The translations under genes were made by a program, and so were the position numbers. Below, piece after piece: positions 1 to 5,220 of a DNA stretch of 7,098 bases (positions within the stretch are counted from its first letter, which is position 1; each line of letters opens with the position of its first letter). The stretch lies in contig JAFGUM010000060.1 in NCBI GenBank assembly GCA_016938515.1, positions 1-7,098 on the forward strand, given 5' to 3'. This DNA comes from Spirochaetales bacterium (GTDB lineage: Bacteria > Spirochaetota > Spirochaetia > Treponematales > UBA12059). The notes below the pieces were generated by a model, which saw only the letters and a list, made by a program, of their open reading frames with translations, did no database searches and was not told the origin of the DNA.

Positions 1-348
1 TCTGTCAACGTTGATGGTTCAAGGTATGATAGCCCTACGCATAAAATTGACTGTTACCGTAATCGAATAGCGCTGGAACTCGAATGGAATAACAAGGATC
101 CATTTTTCGATAGAGATTTGAACAATTTTCGTCTGCTATTCGATCTTCGTGCCATCAGTGTAGGAATAATACTGACTCGTTGCGATGAGCTACAGCATAT
201 ATTCGATTTGCTCGATAGGGGAAAAGCATATGGCGCTTCTACTACACACATGTCAAAACTATTACCAAGGATCGAAGGTGGCAGTGGAGCGGGGTGCCCG
301 ATTCTAGTCATAGGGATATCCAAAGCTCTGTACGAGGATGATCGATGA
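1..348 (+). CDS. BglII/BstYI-family Type II restriction endonuclease, C-terminal part
   Basis: The frame is open from the left edge to TGA at 346-348, giving 115 visible residues; the start lies outside the window. The family makes double-strand cuts at GATC-cored hexamers (BglII AGATCT, BstYI RGATCY) as a homodimer with a PD-(D/E)xK-type core. The visible catalytic residues are Asp17 (49-51), Glu26 (76-78) and Glu28 (82-84), in the context ALELEWNNKDPFFDRDLNNF. The D-x8-E-x-E spacing matches D84/E93/Q95 of BglII exactly, with Glu in place of Gln; BamHI also uses ExE. After it come a hydrophobic strand (AISVGIILTR) and a conserved-looking tail (YGASTTHMSKLLPRIEGG). About 100 residues probably lie upstream if the protein is BstYI-sized (about 200 residues). 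It overlaps the methyltransferase gene by four bases, as expected of a restriction-modification pair. GC is lower than in the genes to the right, which suggests transfer. The family call is firm; the exact target sequence is inference. Confidence 0.9.
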   Translation, partial: SVNVDGSRYDSPTHKIDCYRNRIALELEWNNKDPFFDRDLNNFRLLFDLRAISVGIILTRCDELQHIFDLLDRGKAYGASTTHMSKLLPRIEGGSGAGCPILVIGISKALYEDDR

Positions 349-977
349 ATGCGGCAGAGGACTTGTCAAATTTTCTAAATGGAAGAAAATTTCATACAAT
401 TCTTGCGGATCCACCTTGGCAATTTGCAAACCGTACTGGAAAGGTAGCCCCAGAACATCACCGCCTAACACGGTATACAACACTACCCTTACGGGAAATA
501 TGCGAACTTCCGGTGGAGACGGCCGCTGAAGAAACAGCACATTTGTACCTATGGGTTCCCAACGCATTATTGCCAGAAGGCCTCGAGGTAATGAAAGCCT
601 GGGGTTTTACATACAAATCAAATATTGTATGGCACAAAGTACGCAAGGATGGTGGCCCTGATGGTAGAGGTGTCGGATTTTACTTCAGGAATACAACAGA
701 GCTGATCCTTTTTGGTATTCGTGGCAAGATGAGAACTCTGGCTCCAGGTAGAAGTCAGGTTAATATTATTAAATCACAGAAGCAAGAGCACTCCCGCAAA
801 CCCGAGGCACAATACGATATCATCCAGAATTGCAGCCCGGGACCTTATTTAGAGCTTTTCGCGCGCGGATCCCGACCGGGATGGATTCTCTGGGGAAATC
901 AAGCGGAGAGTTACCATATCGATTGGGAGACGTACAAGAACAACAGCACATCAAGCACTGACTCTATGGCTCTATAG
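345..977 (+). CDS. MT-A70 family N6-adenine DNA methyltransferase of the restriction-modification pair
   Basis: Complete gene of 210 residues. It should transfer a methyl group from S-adenosylmethionine to N6 of adenine in the target site, protecting host DNA from the adjacent nuclease. The catalytic motif IV is DPPW (22-25), following the hydrophobic strand HTILA. Other family marks are LYLWVPN (67-73), SNIVWHK (92-98), GFYFRNTTELILFG (111-124), RKPE (151-154) and LELFARGSRPGWILWGNQ (169-186), the last being the cofactor-binding strand. Catalytic motif before cofactor motif is the circularly permuted order seen in MT-A70 and M.MunI-like enzymes. The last 20 or so residues are Ser/Thr/Asn-rich and probably disordered. 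The ATG at 345-347 overlaps the nuclease stop (ATGA), and GAGG at 334-337 sits seven bases before it, inside the nuclease gene, so translation is likely coupled. A lone m6A enzyme is possible in this family, but the nuclease neighbour argues against it. Confidence 0.93.
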   Translation: MNAAEDLSNFLNGRKFHTILADPPWQFANRTGKVAPEHHRLTRYTTLPLREICELPVETAAEETAHLYLWVPNALLPEGLEVMKAWGFTYKSNIVWHKVRKDGGPDGRGVGFYFRNTTELILFGIRGKMRTLAPGRSQVNIIKSQKQEHSRKPEAQYDIIQNCSPGPYLELFARGSRPGWILWGNQAESYHIDWETYKNNSTSSTDSMAL

Positions 978-1107
978 CCGCAATCTTCAATACAATGTGG
1001 TTAGTGAGGGATGAAACAGCTGAGTTGCGGATATGAACGTAAAACAGCAAGGCCAATTATAAAACAGTTTTTCGTAGCGTAGCTTTGCAGGTTGTTGAGG
1101 TCTGCCG
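978..1107. other. 130-bp gap between convergent genes; compositional boundary
   Basis: The restriction-modification pair ends on the + strand at 977 and the transporter ends on the - strand at 1108. No open frame worth calling lies in the gap, and I see no stable hairpin followed by a T-run on either strand. There is a 6-bp inverted pair (CCGCAA at 978-983, TTGCGG at 1025-1030) with a 41-base loop, too weak to call a terminator. AAAACAG occurs twice (1041-1047 and 1061-1067). The gap is where base composition switches from AT-richer to GC-rich and is the likely right edge of the acquired segment. Confidence 0.6.
1041..1067. repeat. Short direct repeat AAAACAG, two copies 20 bp apart
   Basis: AAAACAG is found at 1041-1047 and again at 1061-1067, a start-to-start distance of exactly 20 bp. 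The second copy runs on into TTTT, making the odd palindrome AAAAC-A-GTTTT at 1061-1071. Both lie in the intergenic stretch at the composition boundary. Seven-base A-rich repeats arise by chance, so this may have no function. Confidence 0.3.
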
Positions 1108-2019
1108 CTATTGTTTTCGCCTCCGTACGTTGAGCATCAGGACGCCAACTACGATGAGGGCACCGCCGGCGAGCTGCATGGTAGTCAGCCGCTCGCCAAA
1201 GAACAAAGCCGACAGCGCAACAGTAAACAGTGGCTCCACCGTTGACACGAGCGAGGCGTCTGCAGACCCTATAATACGGATCGCGGCGAACAGGGTAACG
1301 ATGGGCACCACCGAACCAACGATCGCTATGCCCACGACACCGGCGACCGCCGCCGGTGACGAAGGAAGCAGAAACGCGCCCGTCGAGAGCGTTACCAACC
1401 AGTAGGCAAAAGCCGCCGTCGTCATCAGGTTGGCCGTGATAAACGTAGGCTCGAGCCCGGCCACGACCCGCTCGCCGACGATAAGATACACTGCGTAGGT
1501 TACGGCCACCGACAAACCCAGAACATACCCGATGAGGGGATACGAGCCTCGAGTCCATAGCGTAAGCACGCAACCCGCGCCGGAAAACAGCAGCGCGGCC
1601 ATCTGTGCCGCCCTCGGCTTGCGCTTGAGGAATACAAACGACAAGCCGACTACGAACGCCGGGTAGAGGTATAGCAATAGCGATGCCAGCCCAGGGTCGA
1701 GGTACTGTACGGTAAGAAAGAACAAGCCCGCTTGCGGGGCGAACCCGAACAGGCCGAGCAGAATCGTGTTCCGGTACTCGCGTAGCGGTCTGCGATACGC
1801 GCCAGAGCGCAGCAGCATACCCCACAGAACGAGTGCAGCGAGCGAGAACCGCCAGGCCAGAGCCTGAGCCGGCAGCATGCCCTGCGAATACGCGAGCTTG
1901 GCGAACAGTCCCAATGACGAGAAGGTAACAGCGGATACCAGGGCCAGCGCAATGCCCCTGGCTCTGGCTGGTTTCCCGGGGCTGGCGATTGGCTCCGGGG
2001 TGGGCGCTACGGTCCTCAT
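1108..2019 (-). CDS. EamA-family (DMT superfamily) inner-membrane transporter
   Basis: 303 residues, ATG at 2019, TAG at 1108-1110. The protein has about ten hydrophobic segments (roughly residues 22-45, 52-70, 84-103, 109-131, 138-156, 162-182, 193-211, 225-247, 254-274 and 281-297), arranged as two EamA repeats of about 110-135 residues, the RhaT/YdcZ-like permease plan. Typical family wording is seen at the end of each half: YLDPGLASLLLYLYPAFV (106-123) and GSADASLVSTVEPLFTVA (251-268), the latter followed by FFGERLT (273-279). Substrates in the family include amino acids, nucleotides and other metabolites; nothing here picks one. The frame extends upstream to 2127, but that would run 112 bp into the preceding gene and add an Arg-rich leader unlike the family. 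The ATG at 2019 forms an ATGA overlap with the upstream stop, so translation is probably by reinitiation; only a poor purine run precedes it. Confidence 0.92.
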   Translation of the reverse strand: MRTVAPTPEPIASPGKPARARGIALALVSAVTFSSLGLFAKLAYSQGMLPAQALAWRFSLAALVLWGMLLRSGAYRRPLREYRNTILLGLFGFAPQAGLFFLTVQYLDPGLASLLLYLYPAFVVGLSFVFLKRKPRAAQMAALLFSGAGCVLTLWTRGSYPLIGYVLGLSVAVTYAVYLIVGERVVAGLEPTFITANLMTTAAFAYWLVTLSTGAFLLPSSPAAVAGVVGIAIVGSVVPIVTLFAAIRIIGSADASLVSTVEPLFTVALSALFFGERLTTMQLAGGALIVVGVLMLNVRRRKQ

Positions 2020-3497
2020 GCCCCGGAGTCGAAGGCTATGTCGCCCAGGGAGTAGTCGTCTGGCCGTACCGACGCGCGCACGCCACGCACGTCCGCAACT
2101 TTGCGCTCCAGTTCGGGCAGGCGCCACGAGCCATCCGGCAGAGGCTCTCCCGACTCGTAGGCAGCCAGCTCTTCGAGCGCTTTTTTGGGCACTCCAGCGC
2201 CCGCAGGCTTTGCCTGGGCTGGCAGTGATGCCGTATCGGGCGGCCGAACCGCCGAAGGAGATGCCACGGCGGTAGCGTACAGAACCCGCTTGAGGTTTTC
2301 TGTCTTGATGCGCTCGTTTTGCTTTCGCACCGAGCCGGCGCGCAACGCAGGAATAAGCCAGAACAACGCGGAAAAGACTATCGGCACGACGCCCAGTCCC
2401 ACGAGCATAACGGTTAGCGGGTTTGCCACAAACTCTGAGAGAATCGAACCGGTGAACCAGAACAGGTAGGTACCGGGGCTCACCGGCTTTGCTGCGATGG
2501 TGTCAACGGCGATCGAGCAGTACATGAAGTACGAGCCGAAGAGCAGGTTGACGCCGTTGATGGCGGCGTACCACGCGTTTGACTTGCCCGCGTTGGCTGA
2601 AAACGGGCGCAGCCGCTTGAGCGGCGAATCAGTGGAGCCAGCATCGTCGTCCCTGGAGCGGAGGAGCAGCTTGGGAAAGCGGTAGTAGACGGTGCCGTTG
2701 GAAGAAACCTCGGGCGAGCCTTCGAACTCGTACAGGTAGCGGTTTATCTCCACATCGGCTTCCGCGGGGCCGAACCCCGTCAATCCCATAAAATCCTCGA
2801 GCAGCACGATTCCCTTGTGCTCCCGAACCAGAGCCACGAAAGCGCGCTTCTGCAGAGCATCGTGGTTGGCGTTTGGGTCGGGTTCGCCGAACACGAAAGA
2901 AAAAATTGCCTTGTGCAGAGGACGCCGGTTTTCGCGTTTCCTCGCGCGGGCAGCGGATTCGTAGCCACGCTGCCCTGGTGACTTGAACACCTCGTTGTAG
3001 AACCATATCCGTATGAACAGGTCGAGGAGTCCCGTTACCAGCGAAGCACCGCCGCGGCTTCGGCTGCGTCCGTTCTTGTCGGACGCGCTCGCCGCTACCG
3101 ACGCGAGTACCGCGAGCACAGCCAGCGCGATGAACAGCACGAAGTACCCGACGAGCATAACCATGATCCACGCCTTGAACAGGAACACGCCAATCGCGGT
3201 AAGAGCCCTCGTGAAAGCGCGAAGGGATCGCTTGAAAGCTGGACCAAAACCTCGGTACCTACTGTGAAATCCGTCCGGAAAGGAGTACAGGATCTCACCG
3301 GAATCGGTAACTTTGAGTCGCCCGCTGTATTCGTCGGCCACGGCTGGCAACTCAGCGTCAACCTGGGGCTTTGGCAGGCCAGTAAACGCCACGACGTCAG
3401 CTGGCGCGGCTTCTCCGCCTCGCTTTTTAAAAGCACCGACTATTTTTTCTCGGATAGCGACGGCATCGTAATCCAGAACGGAAGCTTCTTTCTTCAT
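2016..3497 (-). CDS. Conserved-type membrane protein of unknown function with duplicated winged-helix-like module
   Basis: 493 residues. ATG at 3497 is preceded by AGGAG (3503-3507) with a five-base spacer. I recognise no named function. The visible layout is: a winged-helix-like domain at about 15-75 (DVVAFTG ... GEILYSFP); a basic helix and a long hydrophobic stretch at about 101-135 (one or two membrane passes); a basic, Gly/Ser-rich linker (140-150); an amphipathic segment (151-170); a basic linker (180-195); FSFVFGEPDPN (199-209); a second winged-helix-like domain at about 216-276 (DFMGLTG ... TVYYRFP); hydrophobic segments at about 312-334, 343-356 and 361-384; and a cytosolic tail with a Pro/Ala-rich linker (412-436) ending in DYSLGDIAFDSGA. 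The two winged-helix-like copies align without gaps at an offset of 201 residues. I recall similar arrangements in unnamed proteins of cyanobacteria and spirochaetes, unverified. A membrane-tethered sensor or protein-interaction role is possible. It follows glgA by 88 bp and overlaps the transporter gene by four bases. Confidence 0.88.
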   Translation of the reverse strand: MKKEASVLDYDAVAIREKIVGAFKKRGGEAAPADVVAFTGLPKPQVDAELPAVADEYSGRLKVTDSGEILYSFPDGFHSRYRGFGPAFKRSLRAFTRALTAIGVFLFKAWIMVMLVGYFVLFIALAVLAVLASVAASASDKNGRSRSRGGASLVTGLLDLFIRIWFYNEVFKSPGQRGYESAARARKRENRRPLHKAIFSFVFGEPDPNANHDALQKRAFVALVREHKGIVLLEDFMGLTGFGPAEADVEINRYLYEFEGSPEVSSNGTVYYRFPKLLLRSRDDDAGSTDSPLKRLRPFSANAGKSNAWYAAINGVNLLFGSYFMYCSIAVDTIAAKPVSPGTYLFWFTGSILSEFVANPLTVMLVGLGVVPIVFSALFWLIPALRAGSVRKQNERIKTENLKRVLYATAVASPSAVRPPDTASLPAQAKPAGAGVPKKALEELAAYESGEPLPDGSWRLPELERKVADVRGVRASVRPDDYSLGDIAFDSGA

Positions 3498-3585
3498 GAC
3501 ATCTCCTGTACAAGGCTCATTCGTTCACCTGCGCATCGTCCTCGTCTGTTCCCGGCGCGCCTCGCTGCGCACGCTGAGTCCGTAT

Positions 3586-5121
3586 TCAAGCTTTTTTATT
3601 ATTGGGCTTGTTTCTCTTTTTTTTCTCTTGTCCTTTTGCCGTCTCCACTACGCCGGGTCTGTTGGCGATAGCGGTAGAGGAACCATGGTACAGCGCTTCG
3701 TATTCCCGGGCGGGCCCATCCCACGAAAACTCCTGCATCATGGCGCGCTTCTGCATCACGGCGAGTTGCTCCGGTTTGTTGTAGTACGCCCACACGGCCC
3801 AGCCGGTGGTATCGTATATAGAGCGCGGCGTTAGTTCGTCAAACAGAAAGCCGGTGCCGTTACCCGTCTCCTGGTTGAAGTTGGAGATGGTATCGGCCAG
3901 ACCGCCCGTGCGGTGCGCTATGGGCAGCGTTCCGTACCTGAGAGAGTACATCTGGTTGAGGCCGCAGGGCTCGTAGCGGCTCGGCATCATGAAGAAGTCC
4001 GCCCCCGCTTCTATGAGGTGGGCAAAGCGCTCAGAATAACCAACCCTCGCCTTGAAGTTTGGAATGCGCTCTGACAGTCTGGCGATCTCCGCCTCGCACC
4101 ACGTCTCGCCGGTGCCCTGCACTACAAACTGCATATCCATATCGAGGCACATAGAAGCCGCGCTGCCATAGGTGGGACCAAACAGTTCGCCTATGCCCTT
4201 CTGGTCTGTCAGGCGGGAAACCATGCCGATGAGGGGCTTGTCGGGGGTTATCGGCAAGCCCGCTTCAGCCTGCAGCGCCGCCTTGCACACGGCTTTGCCC
4301 CTCATGTCGTCAACAGAATATCGGGCGGGAAGGTAGTTGTCGGTGGATGGATCCCAGTCACCGCCGTCTACACCGTTGAGTATTCCTACGAGGCTGGCGC
4401 TGCGTACGCGGAGCAGCCCGTCCAGGGTACACCCGAGTTCCGGCTTTTGTATCTCCCGCGCGTAGGTAGGAGATACGGTAGACAGCCGGTCTGCGCACGT
4501 TATGCCTGCTTTGAGCAGGTTAACCTTGTCGTAGTACTCGAAGCCCGCTCCGTGGAATAGCTCCCAGGGCAGGCCAAGCCCCGGAAACACACCTTTGTGG
4601 TACACGCCCTGGTAGCCAAGGTTGTGAATCGTAAGAATGCTTACGGCGCTGGCAAACGCGGGTTCTTCGTAACGCGCGTACACGGGTACGAGGGCCGTGG
4701 GCCAGTCGTGAGCGTGCAGCACGTCTGGCATCCACCCCAGGGCTTCGCACAGCCTGAACGCCGCGCGTGAAAAGAACGAGAACCGCTCGGGGTTATCGTC
4801 GTAGTCAGGCTGGGCTTTTGAACCGTAGATGCCTTCACGATCGAAGTACTGGTGGTGCTCTATAAAATAGACAGGAACGTCAGAATCAGGCAGCACGCCT
4901 TCCAGCACTGCGGCGTCCCCGGTGGTGGATCCCAGACTCACCCTCAACGCTTTTGGTTGCCGTGATAGACCTTCGGTGGCAACGCTGCCGTACAGGGGCA
5001 GCACTATCCTCACATCGTGCCCGAGGCGGCGCAGGGCACGGGACAAGGCTGAGACAGCGTCGGCCAGTCCTCCGGACTTGGCGAAGGGGGTAGCTTCGCT
5101 GGTAACCATAAGCACGTGCAC
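3586..5121 (-). CDS. glgA: Glycogen (starch) synthase, ADP-glucose:alpha-1,4-glucan glucosyltransferase
   Basis: 511 residues from GTG 5121 to TGA 3586. It extends alpha-1,4-glucan chains from ADP-glucose in the cytosol for glycogen storage (retaining GT5 family, two Rossmann domains). Residues as numbered from this start: the ADP-glucose loop KSGGLADAV with Lys15, the same position as Lys15 of E. coli GlgA; HAHDWPTALVPVYAR (136-150); TIHNLGYQGVY (164-174); NGVDGGDWDP (249-258); SRLTDQKG with Arg303 and Lys308; PSRYEPCGLNQMYSLRYGT with catalytic-region Glu384; and RTGGLADT (404-411). The start is set by GAGGAG seven bases upstream and by the family N-terminus (MHVLMVTSEA); a TTG at 5166 in the same frame would add 15 unmatched residues. 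It is somewhat longer than E. coli GlgA (477), partly through a Lys/Asn-rich tail (KGQEKKKRNKPNNKKA). No glgC, glgB or glgP is in view. It has its own likely promoter at 5183-5211. Confidence 0.97.
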   Translation of the reverse strand: MHVLMVTSEATPFAKSGGLADAVSALSRALRRLGHDVRIVLPLYGSVATEGLSRQPKALRVSLGSTTGDAAVLEGVLPDSDVPVYFIEHHQYFDREGIYGSKAQPDYDDNPERFSFFSRAAFRLCEALGWMPDVLHAHDWPTALVPVYARYEEPAFASAVSILTIHNLGYQGVYHKGVFPGLGLPWELFHGAGFEYYDKVNLLKAGITCADRLSTVSPTYAREIQKPELGCTLDGLLRVRSASLVGILNGVDGGDWDPSTDNYLPARYSVDDMRGKAVCKAALQAEAGLPITPDKPLIGMVSRLTDQKGIGELFGPTYGSAASMCLDMDMQFVVQGTGETWCEAEIARLSERIPNFKARVGYSERFAHLIEAGADFFMMPSRYEPCGLNQMYSLRYGTLPIAHRTGGLADTISNFNQETGNGTGFLFDELTPRSIYDTTGWAVWAYYNKPEQLAVMQKRAMMQEFSWDGPAREYEALYHGSSTAIANRPGVVETAKGQEKKKRNKPNNKKA

Positions 5122-5128
5122 GGGTAGA

Positions 5129-5134
5129 CTCCTC
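5129..5134 (-). promoter_or_regulatory. Ribosome binding site that decides the glgA start
   Basis: The - strand reads GAGGAG, then seven bases, then GTG at 5121. This is the strongest Shine-Dalgarno match in the recG-glgA gap. The competing TTG at 5166 has no comparable purine run at the right distance; the bases before it read GTTGATACCCG. This supports the GTG start and the 511-residue protein. Confidence 0.82.
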
Positions 5135-5182
5135 GCTGTCGCGTACTGCCGCGCCTGTTCTGGCAACGGGTATCAACGATGG

Positions 5183-5211
5183 AGTATATAGGGAATTTCC
5201 TCGCGGGGCAA
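5183..5211 (-). promoter_or_regulatory. Predicted sigma70-type promoter for glgA
   Basis: On the - strand, TTGCCC (5206-5211; four of six matches to TTGACA) is followed by exactly 17 bases and then TATACT (5183-5188; five of six to TATAAT). Transcription would start near 5176, giving a leader of about 55 nt before the GTG at 5121. The element lies wholly in the gap between the recG stop and glgA, so glgA need not depend on recG transcription. The prediction is from sequence match alone. Confidence 0.6.
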
Positions 5212-5220
5212 CGTCGACAG

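Noticed and set aside
304..567. 87-codon open frame on the - strand across the nuclease-methylase junction
   Set aside because: It is antisense to two well-supported genes and has no recognisable content.
978..1107. Bidirectional terminator between the convergent genes
   Set aside because: Only a 6-bp inverted pair with a 41-base loop and a palindrome with a one-base centre are present; neither forms a credible hairpin with a T-run.
1001..1825. 274-codon open frame on the - strand
   Set aside because: It overlaps the EamA transporter in another frame; its translation is Arg/Ala/Gly-rich with no membrane pattern, while the transporter frame shows clear family wording.
2020..2127. Upstream extension of the transporter frame to 2127
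   Set aside because: It would overlap the preceding gene by 112 bp and add an Arg-rich leader not seen in EamA proteins; the ATGA start at 2019 is simpler.
2629..3171. 180-codon open frame on the - strand
   Set aside because: It is a shadow frame of the 493-residue membrane protein, Arg-rich and without domain features; the main frame has a good ribosome binding site and internal repeats.
3551..3575. GCGC-rich inverted bases between glgA and the membrane protein gene
   Set aside because: The stem is only four self-complementary bases (GCGC) and no T-run follows in the - strand transcript.
3611..3637. T-rich run on the + strand considered as a terminator
   Set aside because: It is the complement of the A-rich codons of the GlgA Lys tail; in the glgA transcript it reads as A, and no + strand gene ends there.
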